Shown here in pieces: positions 23,001-32,830 of a DNA stretch of 64,000 nt. The stretch comes from Mesostigma viride (taxonomy: Eukaryota; Streptophyta; Mesostigmatophyceae; Mesostigmatales; Mesostigmataceae), in NCBI GenBank assembly GCA_009746045.1, contig RPFO01001124.1, positions 18,501 through 82,500 on the forward strand. The letters run 5' to 3'. The notes under the pieces are model-generated. The model saw nothing but the letters and a program-made list of their open reading frames with translations. It was not told the DNA's origin and made no database searches. How positions within the stretch are numbered: the stretch's first letter is position 1; each line of letters starts with the position of its first letter. Made by a program: the position numbers and the translations under genes.

Positions 23001-24638
23001 GGGCTGGTTCCGATTCATGTTGGATGGGCCAGTACGATGGGGAGGGAGGGACTTGCTCGGCGAAGTACTGTGGCCCACACAAATTATGCTGGACTGTGTA
23101 GGCCACTGTGGTTGGTAAGTAGGTATTGCTAATGGAAGGGCTGGCGATGTTGAATAGCACACCTGCACTAGACTAGCCTGCTAATGGGCATGCACGCGTG
23201 CAGGGTGGGCTGTCTTCACTCTAATGCTATATACCGGTAGAGCAAAGTACGTGCTGGTGCGCAAGGCCGGGAAAGCCACGAAAGGTGTCCTGTTACTAAA
23301 GATTCGCAACGCACCCCCCTATTAAAGGGGGGTGGCTTGCTATAGTCTTTTAGTGGCAAGTGTGCTTCCATGCATGGCACCTTCCCTTTCACCAAAAGTA
23401 TGCGACTTTGCTCCTCTCTCCCAAACTTCACAGATGCTTACACTGGCACCCGTCTCAAACAGCAACAGTGACCAAATAATGTGGTCATTAATTAATCATT
23501 TCATTGATGTGGTGGGGTGCAGTGTGGCATTGTGAATGTGGCCATCACACGCACAGAAGGAAGGCCCACCGTGAGTATGTCGAGGGGCCTGTCTCACCGC
23601 CTCGTGATGAGGGCGTCTCTGCTGGCACCCATGGCCCTTACCTGGCATCGGGCACAGGGGAAAAAAAGTAATTGCTGCTAGCATAACTTGGTGAACCTAC
23701 CTGCTGCCCAGGCGTGCCCAATCAGTGCTGGTAGGTGCATCGCCTACCTGCTGTGCCAGCGTGGTCAAGCAGTGCCGGTAGATGGTATACGCCTGCTTGA
23801 GCTTGTTGACGCGGTCCTTGTGCTTGGACACGGCCGCCGCTGATGCGATCGCAGCCGCGGATGTCGTGGTGGGGAGCTCATCCGATGGTGGTGGCTTGGC
23901 GTTTTCCTTCTTGCTCGGGGCGAGGGTGGACGCTTTCAAGCCAGACGGGGAGGTCACGTGGGAGACATTGTCATTGGGCTGGGGAGGTGTCGCGACCACG
24001 TCACCTCCGCTCAGGGCAGGAGGGATGTTCAGGTGGCCCTCCATGGTCATGATGGAGCCAGTCCCGGTGACCATCCACCAGATGTCACGGAGCGCGTCGG
24101 CGGAGCCGTCGTTCCCCGTGTGGCCGGGCGACCAGCCCAAGAGGCCTTCCTCTTGCAGCCGGCGGTTGAGCTCCGACGCCGCGCCGATAGCATCCTTCCT
24201 CGCGCTTCGCTGCAGGCTCGGGCCTTTGCCATAGGCGGGAGGGGGAGACTCTAGCGGAGGGAGCACGCCGAGGCCGGGGTCTATGGTAATTGTGTGCGGA
24301 TGCATTGGAGAAATGCTTCGATTGCTCCTCTCGCTCTTACTTCTGGGAGAACCGGCGGACAGCGTCGTGCTCCGCCTGGACGCTCGTCCCTGCGGTTGCT
24401 CCTGAACCTTCCCGGCATACTCGATACCACTTCGCCACGCCCGGGTCACGCCGCTCGGTCTGGAGAACCGGGAGGGTCCGTCCAGTTTTAAAGATGGCAA
24501 AGCATCTTGACCAGATTTGTCAATTTGGCTGGGCCTTGCCTGCGGCATTTTTACCCACGCGTGCACATTCTGCGAATGCTCAACGGGGGAAGCCCATTTG
24601 CTCTGACTTAACTGGGCTAGCTCTCTTTTCGATGTCAA
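11047..24638 (-). CDS. TSNAXIP1-like ciliary coiled-coil protein, ten exons
   Basis: Exons on the minus strand: 24638-23748, 22811-22735, 22268-22030, 20293-20164, 18662-17984, 17368-16850, 16260-15985, 13452-13059, 12126-11852 and, tentatively, 11115-11047. All boundaries are GT-AG and every phase agrees, giving about 1182 residues. Exon 6 carries GLGMAADIPPFLR, then VENTSMTKRETEVFIKGLW, DFLHSYLLTKHGG and a tyrosine-rich helix. This matches the conserved block of translin-associated factor X-interacting protein 1, a coiled-coil protein of sperm and cilia. Exons 2-4 and 7-8 are helical and charged; exons 1, 5 and 8 hold low-complexity linkers. Exon 1 starts at the first Met of its open frame. 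Exon 10 has a good polypyrimidine acceptor and is followed by TGTAA on the minus strand at 10956-10952. The family name rests on remembered similarity. A flagellum-associated role is inferred. Confidence 0.72.
12741..12950 (+). repeat. CCCCT homopyrimidine tract in intron 8
   Basis: About 200 bp of CCCCT/CCCT repeats lie on the plus strand, so the gene transcript is purine-rich (GGGGA) here. The tract lies between exons 8 and 9 of the TSNAXIP1-like gene. Long strand-asymmetric homopyrimidine tracts can form triplex DNA, but nothing here shows a function. Confidence 0.9.
14013..15386 (+). mobile_element. Mutator-like (MULE-type) element carrying a gene
   Basis: The 1374-bp element has perfect 14-bp terminal inverted repeats, AGTGCTTCTACTAA at 14013-14026 and its complement at 15373-15386. 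It is flanked by a 10-bp direct repeat with one mismatch (14003-14012 GGGCCTGTGC, 15387-15396 GCGCCTGTGC). A 9-11 bp duplication fits Mutator-like elements. Inside both ends are many copies of TTCGTCAACC or its complement (about seven in 14035-14210, more in 15290-15360), as expected for subterminal transposase-binding sites. No transposase is encoded, so it is non-autonomous. It sits in intron 7 of the TSNAXIP1-like gene, on the opposite strand. Confidence 0.8.
14554..15101 (+). CDS. acidic protein with SUMO-interaction-like tail, in MULE
   Basis: Exon 1 is 14554-14890 and exon 2 is 14962-15101. The 71-nt intron has a consensus donor (CAG|GTAAGA), a branch-like CTTAAC and an acceptor CGCAG. 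The spliced product is 158 residues. It begins MSKKNGSAGFKTSTLDALFK, continues through a lysine/arginine patch and a long Glu/Asp/Ser-rich stretch, and ends in a glycine-rich segment plus DKTVTVVPVDSSEEDVMVV. VTVVPVDSSEED has the form of a SUMO-interacting motif (hydrophobic core followed by acidic residues). Without splicing the frame continues to 15054 as a less natural arginine-rich tail. AATAAA lies about 155 bp downstream (15258). I do not recognise a family. It may be a captured host gene fragment or an accessory transposon protein. Confidence 0.55.
15793..15925 (+). repeat. 46-bp tandem repeat, three copies
   Basis: TATAATGAAACACATCACCA plus ACCACACTTATCACGTTACA recurs at 15793, 15839 and 15885, the last copy ending at 15925. 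It lies in intron 7 of the TSNAXIP1-like gene, about 60 bp from exon 7. Confidence 0.9.
17407..17442 (-). repeat. poly-C (minus) tract upstream of exon 6 acceptor
   Basis: An almost pure G run on the plus strand gives a C tract in the transcript 40-75 nt before the exon 6 acceptor at 17369-17370, where it may extend the polypyrimidine tract. Confidence 0.85.
18796..19656 (+). repeat. 18-bp minisatellite, about 47 copies, in intron 4
   Basis: The unit GGGGACATGGGGGGCATA is repeated almost without break, with a few 17-bp units lacking one G and scattered GGGTGGCATA variants. Because 18 is a multiple of 3, both strands give long open frames (GIGDMG on plus; PMPPMS, CPLCPP or HVPYAP on minus). 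It lies between exons 4 and 5 of the TSNAXIP1-like gene, where splicing would remove it. The occasional 17-bp units shift the frame, which argues against translation. Confidence 0.93.
21049..21534. mobile_element. hAT-type MITE with perfect 8-bp duplication
   Basis: The 486-bp element is bounded by an exact 8-bp direct repeat GTTCCAAC (21041-21048 and 21535-21542). Its terminal inverted repeats begin CAGGGTTGGGCGT and match at 20 of 22 positions. The CAGGG start and 8-bp duplication are typical of hAT elements. The interior is packed with TACGTAA/ACGTAA motifs near both ends and has no coding capacity, so it depends on an outside transposase. It lies in intron 3 of the TSNAXIP1-like gene. Confidence 0.9.
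21591..22054 (-). repeat. 86-bp tandem repeat duplicating an exon-intron junction
   Basis: AACCCACCCTTCAT recurs at 21593, 21679, 21765, 21851, 21937 and 22023, an exact 86-bp period. On the minus strand each unit contains TGCATCCCCGACATGAAGG directly followed by GTGGGTTG, the same bases that end exon 3 and form its donor at 22029-22028. The lowest copy is slightly diverged (CTCGGAG for GTCGGGG). Five downstream pseudo-donors therefore follow the real one. Confidence 0.92.
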
Positions 24639-25963
24639 AACTCACGAAATAACACCCTTCAGCCTTTAACAATGCTCGGCTGCAATCATGGTTGTCCAAG
24701 CACTTGATGGATGAAGAGTTACCCATACGTCCCAACACAAACCCGGCGTGAAATCTCATTGGAGCAAGTTTCGTTGCCCAAACAGACTCCTAAATTTGGT
24801 CGAGCGCCACAGCTATCGATGGCGACATGCTGCGACATGCTCAAATATAGGCAGATAATTTGATAATTGATGTGCTCAAAGTGCTCGATACAATACATGC
24901 AGCGATGGCGTGATGCGTTAAATTAGGAATTTCGGTTCTGCCCTGGTTCTGCCCTGGTTCTGCCCACTTGCCAGTTGCCAGCACGAATTCCCGCAGGGGC
25001 CCAATAGGCAGCTACAACAGCTGAACTGAGCGTAATGCTGCGTAGTGCTACTTGCTGCTGTCAGTTGTCACCCGGATCTCTCGCAAAACGCGTTGCCGTT
25101 GGGTCTTGCGCAAGCTCCTGAGCTTGCTTCTTGTTGTTGTTGTTGTTGCCCACGTTGTTCCCCGCACATGGGCAGCAGAGATTTGGAAACGGCGCAAGCT
25201 TGCTTGTCTAGGGTCTGTGGTAGGGTAGGATAGGAACTAGGAACTAGGTTTCTGGTTCTGGTACAACAACTAAGTATAACTCTGGAGATAGACTGACTTA
25301 ATGTCTGACAACCGACTGATATAATGGATTGCATTTACTGGTTCCTAGTACAAGCGTGATCCTTGAGTATCCTTGGCCCGGCGGGAAAAGCCGTTAGTGT
25401 CATGCGATCATGCATACAGCATTCCAGGTAAATAGGTGTACGTTTATTCCAAATATAGCCAGTAGTTAATCCCTGCTAAGCCTAGGGTATCAAGATGTCA
25501 GTGGCTAAAACGGAGCCTTACTAGACCACGGAAGTCATGCATACAGCATTCCTGTTGGCTCAGTCAGGCAGTCAGTCAGTTGTACTGTATTAAACGCTAT
25601 CCTGTTGGCTCAGGGATGGCTAGGATCGACAAGGTGTAGTATCACTCTTGCTTTTGCTCTCGCTGAACAGTTGGTTGTATGAAAATATCATCTATCTACC
25701 AATTAAGGCGCATCGTGGTCTCCGGGCTGGAGGGCGACCGCGGTCAGTCGCGCGCCCTGGCGAATTCCGATCCTAGGACGAACGTGGGCGGGATGCGCGC
25801 ACCATGACTGAGGTTTGGGGGTCGCAGAAGGTCGCAGATATTGCAGTGCCAAGACGCAGGCAAAGCGTCGAGGACAAAGGAGTCTGTAGCCAAGGTCTTT
25901 GCGACCTCCTGCCAACGCGCGGCTACTTCCTTATTGAACTGAGGCCGGTTTAAAGCCGCAGCC
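24639..25963. promoter_or_regulatory. shared upstream region of TSNAXIP1-like and GST genes
   Basis: This 1.3-kb gap separates two divergent start codons. It holds a TTG run (25128-25147), two copies of GTCATGCATACAGCATTCC and two of CTGTTGGCTCAG between 25398 and 25615. No coding sequence or clear core promoter is visible. A promoter role is inferred from the divergent layout alone. Confidence 0.35.
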
Positions 25964-28511
25964 ATGGATAAGCTAGTTCCAGCCATTGGTGCTGCAATTG
26001 TTGGAATTCTCGTAGGTCGTCAACAAGGGAAGGGAGGGGCGAAAGGCCATCGGGAAGTACCTTCCGGCCACGTTGGGGATACTTGGGAGAGTAGTGGCCT
26101 GAAGACATTGCCAAATCTCGAAAAGCCGATCGAGCTCTACTCTATTGCTACTCCCAATGGCCAGAAGGTGTGAACTTGTTATGCCTGTTAATTTTAGAAC
26201 TGATGTGTGCATGGTGTCCTCCCATCATTCCACGTGCCTTTGTTTTGGCAAACGCGCGTGCAAGGAAGGCAGAGCCTCTATTTTTTTACATTTAGGTACA
26301 GTTGGAGGGAAATGCAGCTTGTTTCCGGTGGTTTTCACCCCTCGCCGTAGCTTCGTATCGCCCTTGGCCTTTCGAGATGTAACGGATATGGTCCATCGAC
26401 CGCCCCTCTTAGCATCTGCTTTACATCTTTATCAGATGCTCTTTGCTCACAGTACGGCTCTGGTTGATTGCACCCCTGTGGCGGCACCCTCAGGTGGGCA
26501 TCTGCCTGGAAGAGATGGGCCTGAGCTACAACGCCAACCTGATCAACATCATGAAGAGCGAGCAGCTGACGCCCGAGTTCCTCAAGATCAGCCCCAACAA
26601 CAAGATCCCCGCTATTGTCAACCCCAACACACCATGTAAGACGTCCCAGCCATTGTCATCCCCAACACACCATGGAAGAGTAACCGTTTTCCAGGCCCGT
26701 ATATCGCATCCTCCCCCCATGTTGGGTGTCATCTCCCAGAGCTAGAACAGGGGGGAAGGGGTAGCCCTCACGAAGTCTAGGATTACTTCGATGGGCACCC
26801 TGCAGGTAATCACCCAGCAGTGCCCAAGTATTGCCGCCGCAGTGCCTAGCTCTCCTCCCCCCCCCCCCCCCCCTTGTCTTGCCTACCCTGAGTGCTACCC
26901 CCAGTGGGCCCCGATCTGCTCCTCCAGCCCTCTCCCTTTTATTATAGTTCAGACCCCATGGGGTGCCTCTCTCGCCTGCATGTGTGTTGGCAGCCTGCAT
27001 GTGCGTTGGCAGCACACCAACCCCCCACCCCACCTGCCCACGGCTGCCCGCCAGTCCTGTTGCACCGCCTCAGCATTCCTCTTGTCGCGCCCTTGCCTGC
27101 CTCCTTGCCATATTTTGAGCTAAAATCCTTGTGCAGGGTCCCGCTCATGTTCGCGTGGTGAGTCGTGTCTGCCATTCTAACCATGTTGGGGTTTTCTCAC
27201 GTCTTCATTCATCTCAAACGACTGGCTGGAAGGAGTATGTTTACTGTCCCAACGCCCTGCCTTTGTGGCAGCATTTGGTGCTTGCTGTTTTGCCGCTGCC
27301 GTCTAACTCGTGAACATGTCCTCGTCAACATGTCTTTTCGCTCTTCGCCCACCCCACACCCCACACCCCACACCCCACACCCCACACCCCACACCCCACA
27401 CCCCACACCCCACACCCCACACCCCACACCCCACACCCCACACCCCACACCCCACACCCCACGCCCACACCCCACACCCCACACCCCACACCCCACACAG
27501 CGGGCGAGCCGCTGAGCATCTTTGAGAGCGGCGCGATAATGATCCACCTGGCGGACATCACGGGCAAGTTTCTCCCGCGGGACAAAGAAAAGCGCTACAC
27601 CACGCTGCAGTGGCTCTTCTGGCAGGTGGGTCACTATGCCTACATGAGATATGTGTATTTATGAGACATTTTGGTGATGCCATTTTTGTACTGTCCCCCG
27701 CCACGCTGCACTGGCTCTCTGGCAGGTGGGTTCCACTATGTATAGAAGATGTGCTGGTGACACAGTAGAATACTGTTTGTACTGTGCGGACACTGTTACT
27801 GTCCCACGCCACGCTGTCGATGTCGCTCTTTACGGAAGGTGGGGCGTTTGGTACATGGGGGATGTGTGCCACCCGTGTAGCGCGGTGTGGGGGAAGAGAC
27901 ATGAACGCTGCGGGCCTCCTGTGGGCGTCTACATGTGACATGTGTCCGTACCAGGCGGGGTGAGCAGATGCCCCTGTGCAGCTGCATCTGTCGCTTTTCT
28001 TTGGAGCTGCCTCCTCACATCCACCGACGTTGCATGCGTCGCACCTTCCTGAAGCATCCTTACCTGCCCATCGCCGCAACATGCCTCTTACCATGCCCCA
28101 TGCCCCATTCCTCTTGCCTACTTCCCTCCCCCTTCACTCTATTAACCCGCCTCCAAACAGGTGGGCGGTGTGGGCCCCATGTTCGGCCAGTTTGGTGTCT
28201 ACTTCAAGTACGCGCGCGGCATCTGCACGGACCCCTACCCGCTTGAGCGGACCACCAAGGAGGTGAAGCGGCTGCTGGGCGTGCTGGACCGCGCGCTGGA
28301 AGGGAAGGAGTATGTCGCCGGCGACTACTCGATCGCGGACATGGCCATCTTCCCATGGGTGGAGGCGCTGGACATCGCGTACGGCGCCAGGGATCACCTG
28401 GAGCTGGACCGCTTCCACAACGTGATGAGCTGGCGCGCGCGCGTCAAGGCGCGGCCCGCGGTGCAGCGTGGCCTGGCGGTGAACCCCTTCCCCAAGAACA
28501 CGCCCTCATGA
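25964..28511 (+). CDS. glutathione S-transferase, YfcG/YghU (Ure2p)-like
   Basis: Exons 25964-26167, 26494-26635, 27501-27625 and 28161-28511 join in phase to give 273 residues. An N-terminal hydrophobic helix (residues 6-19, VPAIGAAIVGILVG) suggests a membrane anchor or organelle signal not typical of the bacterial relatives. The thioredoxin-fold domain follows: IELYSIATPNGQKV (56-69), LEEMGLSY, NNKIPAIV with cis-proline 107, and FESGA (123-127), which binds the gamma-glutamyl group. The all-helical C-terminal domain includes QWLFWQVGGVGPMFGQ, the hallmark of this GST group, and DYSIADMAIFPW. Such enzymes reduce disulfides or peroxides using glutathione. Intron 2 ends in about 150 bp of CCCCACA repeats reaching the acceptor. 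Confidence 0.93.
27349..27500 (+). repeat. CCCCACA heptamer repeat abutting exon 3 acceptor
   Basis: About 21 copies of ACCCCAC run without break into CACACAG, the acceptor of GST exon 3. The repeat thus forms the polypyrimidine-like region itself. One unit near 27462 is altered (ACGCCCAC). Confidence 0.93.
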
Positions 28512-29590
28512 GAGCGAAGGTCATGGTTGACTGTGGAGGAGGACACGCCCTCACGAGGGGGAGGATAGCGGTGCAGAATCGAGATGGAATAAGTATGGAG
28601 GAGGGAACAACCATCGGGAGCTGAGGATGGCCATGGAGATATGGTATCTATGGTATATTCTCCCCGATCTCTGGCCTGCGCTGGTTGTCTCCGTGATATG
28701 GTATCTATGGCATAGCCCTCATGCGGCGGAGCAGATATGTCCCGTTGAGCCCCCGGAGAGCACATTCCCTCATGAGCAAGTAGTGGGGACATGCCTGAGA
28801 GAAGAATGGGAGCTGAGATGTGCCCACGGGGACAGGTGGTCTTGGTGAGATGTGGCACCTGGGTTCCGTGCACGGGCAAACTATGGGAAAGCATGGGTGA
28901 TTAGCTTCCCACGTGGCAAGCCCATAGCAAAGCCGCCCACTTCAGATGCTAGCGCTTACTGGGCCTGTTGATATATGTGCCATTCGGCCCGCTTTGCTGT
29001 CTCCTGATGATCATTTACTGCGAGCTGGATGGGGAGCGTATGGACTGACCCAGGTAGACCCTGTGTGTGTGGCCACAAGGCGTGCTGATGGCTCAAAGGG
29101 TTGCCGGTTGACCTCCAAATGGGGAAGGTTTTGCTTGGGTTTTGGTATTGACTGTGAATAGTGCTTCAGGCCAGGGGTGGCCTTTGCTGTAAATATAGTT
29201 TGTCGGCACCTTGAGAGTGGTGCTGATGCCAGGAACACACATAGAGAGAACGCGGTGCACCCAGAGTGGGCCCGCCAAGGTTGTGCCCACAGCTATTTGC
29301 ATAGTTCTAAATGCGATGTTAATGAATTAATTAATTAGCTCACGTGACAGCGTCACGTGGATGCCAATACAGAGTAAAGGAACCTTCAACCCCTATACAC
29401 GACGGAGGAGGCGGGAGGGCGCCCTAGCGTCTCTCAATGCCAGAGTGGGCAGGCCACAGCTAGAGTGCTCTCTCCGCAGCAGGGTGCCTGGGCGCATGCA
29501 ACACTCTAGGGGTGCACTGCAACCATGCGCAGTACCAAATGCAGTCTGACGCATATGTAGCTCATAAGGCCGGCCGGTGAGGTGGGCTCA
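28512..29590. other. gene-poor spacer with dispersed repeat motif
   Basis: No gene was found. CGATCTCTGGCCTGCGCTGG plus TTGTC at 28665-28689 belongs to a short sequence also seen at 32323-32354 (inverted), 40442-40464 (inverted) and 51906-51930. GATATGGTATCTATGG flanks it on both sides here. An 8-bp stem palindrome, CACGTGAC-AGC-GTCACGTG, lies at about 29341-29359. Confidence 0.5.
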
Positions 29591-29599
29591 AGACGGTGG

Positions 29600-30545
29600 C
29601 TAAGGCGCAAGCCATTGACCACGTACATTATGATCGAGCAATGGCTGATCGGCATGCACTGTACTGCCCGGCTGAACGGCACTGTAACCAGGATGCTCTG
29701 ACAGACCTAAGTCCTGAACATATTAAGCCATTTTCCACACATAGGTCGTTCGAGTCTTTGTACCATGGTAAGATCATGGGTAAACCTGCCATGAACTATA
29801 CACAGCAGAACTTTGCTGGCCGACCTAGTGGTCCTGTCCAAGCTATAAGTTTGAACACCGCATTCACTCCCTCTCTCTTGCTTGGACAGCTATGCAGAAC
29901 AAGAAGAGGTGGAAGACGATTGTCCAGGCCGGCCCACATGCACGCCGGCCCCTGTGGGCAAGCCCCCTCCCCCCAGAAGGATCGAAGGGGCGCTTTGTTG
30001 AGTAGAACTTACTTAGTTAGGGTTTTCTAGATTAGCTTAGAGTTAGCTTAGACCGGTTTCCCGGCCTCGCCCACCTCCATCCATCCAGAAAGGGAATACG
30101 TGCTACAAGATCTCCCAACTCCTCGACGCAACGCAGCCTGGCGGCTGCGCTCGGCAATGGAAATACGTCTGCATCTCCGGCTGCAGCTTCGCCCTCAGGT
30201 CCGGAAGGCAGTGGTGACACTAGTCGCGCACTGGTGGTCGCCCAGATACCTCCCAGGCTTTCCTCGCCCTCTGCATCGCCTGACCCTAAGCGCAGTCGCC
30301 AGGCGAACCTGCCGGCTGGTCTGAGCGCGATTTTGACGTCGACAGGCTCTTTACCACCCTCGACGTCAACCGGCCTGGCCTGTTTGACATGCCACCCATC
30401 AAGAAACTGGAGCTCGTGTTTTACGGGTCACACGCCTCACTGCTGGCCCTGTGCCAGCAAGTCTCCAATTCAAAACCAACTTTTTCCGCAACGGAGCTGA
30501 CGGCCGGTTTTCCCACCGTGCATCTTCAGACGTCCCTTCTTTGAC
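29600..30545 (+). pseudogene. LINE copy D: ORF2 end joined to ORF1 start
   Basis: The stretch 29750-30000 matches the ORF2 C-terminus of copy A (SFESLY, SLNTAFT, then GPCGQAP and a stop). An approximately 100-bp 3' UTR (TTAGTTAGGGTTTTCTAGAT) and a clipped hairpin (CTACAAGATCTCCCAACT) follow. Directly after this, 30115-30541 encodes an ORF1 N-terminus: STQRSLAAALGNGN, SPSASPDPKRSRQ and, after a shift, FDVDRLFTTLDVNRPGLFDM and LELVFYGSHASLLALCQQV. The order ORF2-end then ORF1-start on one strand means two elements sit head to tail with the downstream one inserted at the tail of the first. Confidence 0.72.
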
Positions 30546-30639
30546 CAACCTGGCCGGCTGGTCTCGCCCCCGCCTTCAGCTCACAGCTCCTTTGATTTTA
30601 AGTTGAAAAAATTTTAAAAACAGGAGGTGCCCGCAAATT

Positions 30640-32830
30640 AAGCCGCGAAACCGAACCAGTCTAACTCTAAGCTAATCTAATCTAGAAAACCCTAACTACT
30701 TTACTCAGCAAAGCGCCCCTTCAGTCCTCTTGCGGGGGGGGGGGGGGGGGGGGGGGGGGCTGCCCACAGGGGCGGTACGATGGGCCTGGACTATCGTCTT
30801 CCAGCAGAGCTTGAGGTAGGTCGGCCATTTTCGCTCCCGTCGCCGCTGTACGTTGCTGTGACAGGGTCAAGTCGTCGTCCAGAGTGTATAGGAAGTCCCC
30901 AAGAGCTTCTTGCGGCATTTAAGAAACAACAGCTTATCCGCCATGCCGGCACTTATAAAGGTGAGGAGCAGGAGAGCCGCGGGCCAGCCTTACCCCGCAC
31001 GCGGGGAAGGCGGACAGCCGACATCCGTGCAGCTCACCAGTGAGTTGCATGGGGTTGAGAATGTCGAGCTTAAACGCTATGGCAAGAGCTAGACTCCGAG
31101 TCCTCACCTGCCGGCTGGTCGAAGTCAGTGCTTGACAATGACATATTGTGGCTGCGCTTGGTGACGTCGGCCTCCTCGCGGAGGTCGAGCGTTTGTTGCT
31201 TGAGCTGCATGGCCGCGATCGATGGTCGGGTGGAGGCGGTGCCAGGTGGTGTGGTGCTTCAGCATGTCCGCCCAGGTCTGCATGGGTGGGTCGAGGAGCA
31301 TCGTCGGCTGGGCCAGCAGATGCTGCCCCGGGCGGCAATCATGTCCTTCACGGGCTGCCGCGGTGAGGCCTGCGGTGTTTTGCAGGCACTCAATGGCGAT
31401 GGCGTTGTCACGAGTGTCCCTAGGCGTTTGTCGATGGCAGGAGCTGGGCCTGGATGTCGGCGGTGGACTACGTGGAGGCCGCAGTGGAGGTCGGGCCGCC
31501 TCGAGGCGAGGAGGGCCGGCCTTGAGGTGGAGGTGACGGTCAGTGGCACCTGGAAAAGTGAGATCTCGAGCTCAGCAGCCAGCGTGCATGCTGCATGCCC
31601 TGATTGAGCACTGCCACATCTGCAGCGAGGGGAGTCATGTGCTAGGCTCGAGGGCTTCCTTAATTAAGGATGGAGCTCGCGGAGCACTTCTGGGTACGGA
31701 AATGGAACGAGCCCAAATCTCGCCATCATGCAGAGCACACTTGAGAAGGGAGCAGCTCTAGAATATAATGTGCGCGGGAGTTGGGGGCGGGGGTGGGACC
31801 ACTCCGTCACATAGGTGAGGGGACACCATGTGTGCATGCACGCCGTCCGGGTTGATGAGGCGGTCGATATGCTGTGGAGATCCAGACCTGGCCAGCTCAT
31901 GAAGCGTGGCGTAGTCCCGGCCCATAGAAGATGCAGTGCAGTGCAGTGCTCAGGGACATGTTGGTCGATCCAGTCGTGATCGTCGACTTTGAAGGGTTGG
32001 GGCCGCGGAAAGCGCGGTACGTCTGTCAACTGGGCGCGCGATTCTGCTGACTGCTGGGCAACTGCGTTTGGGATCGGGCGTGGCCGAGGGCGAGGCCCGG
32101 CGCGCAGGTGTCCAGAGCCGCGTGCAAACTACTAACGAGCTTGAGTAGTGTCAACCCCTGCGGCTTAGCTGGGCATAGCGTGATAGATCATGAGGGTGCA
32201 GGTGCCGGCTGGTGCACCTAAAGTAAGGGTAGCTTACATTCCCACCCTTGCAGGAAGTAGCCCAGAATGTATTAAAAGCCATATGCCCCTTCTCAGGGAT
32301 ATGTCACTGCTACATATCAAAGAGACAACCAGCGCAGGCCAGAAATCGGGAGAATCCGGACCATGGTAGCTCGAGCCTGCCGTTATCTTTTCCGCGTTTT
32401 CGAGCGAGGAGTTGTGTTACAATTCAATTCAATTCAATTCAATTCAATTCAATTCAATTCAATTCAATTCAATTCAATTCAATTCAATTCAATTCAATTC
32501 AATTCAATTCAATTCAATTCAATTCAATTCAATTCAATTCAATTCAATTCAATTCAATTCAATTCAATTCAATTCAATTCAATTCAACCCCTGCCTGGTA
32601 GGCCGGGCGCGGAGCTACAGCCGGAGCTGCAGGCGAATTTTCTTGGCCCATCGCAGCCGCCAGGCTGCGTTGCGTAGTTGAGTGTTTGCTCGTCATATAA
32701 TATTGCATATTAGCCGCTTCAGGAAAATATATCAGCGTGTGCGTCTGAGAAAGACGTTCGAAGCGATTGTGATATTCACAGCCGAATTTGGTGCCCAAAC
32801 GTGAAAGTTACGAGCTCCGCGCCGTCAGCC
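30640..32830 (-). pseudogene. LINE copy B, internally deleted and interrupted
   Basis: The 5' end near 32830 matches that of copy A (10340). ORF1 starts near 32697 (MTSKHSTTQRSLAAAMGQEN), is interrupted by a retroinsertion at 32162-32583, and resumes with FPRPQPFKVDDHDW near 32000. The coiled-coil region is badly decayed (31750-31040), and the C-terminus YTLDDDLTLSQQ (about 30890) runs without a stop into PCGQPPPP, which is the ORF2 end. A deletion has thus removed the ORF1/ORF2 junction and nearly all of ORF2. A poly-G run (30736-30759) marks the fusion. This copy ties ORF1 and ORF2 to one element family. Confidence 0.78.
32162..32583 (+). mobile_element. retroinsertion with 33 AATTC tail units
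   Basis: The body (32162-32420) matches the LINE 3' region (TTAGCTGGGCATAGC, CACCCTTGCAGGAAGTAGCC) but replaces the ACTCCCAACGGAGT hairpin with about 100 bp that ends GGAGTTGTGTTAC. The tail is 33 perfect AATTC repeats (32421-32585). The direct repeat TCAACCCCTGC occurs at 32151-32161 and 32584-32594, marking an 11-bp target duplication (overlapping the last tail bases). The insertion splits ORF1 of LINE copy B. Confidence 0.88.

Noticed and set aside
26168-26493. Reading through GST exon 1 without splicing
   Set aside because: The frame stops within three codons of 26168, whereas the 26168-26493 intron has GT-AG ends and joins NGQK to VGICLEEMGL, the conserved family sequence.
32248-32681. 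Frames with QFNSIQFNSIQFN repeats
   Set aside because: They are translations of the AATTC tail of a retroinsertion, which is open in several frames by composition.
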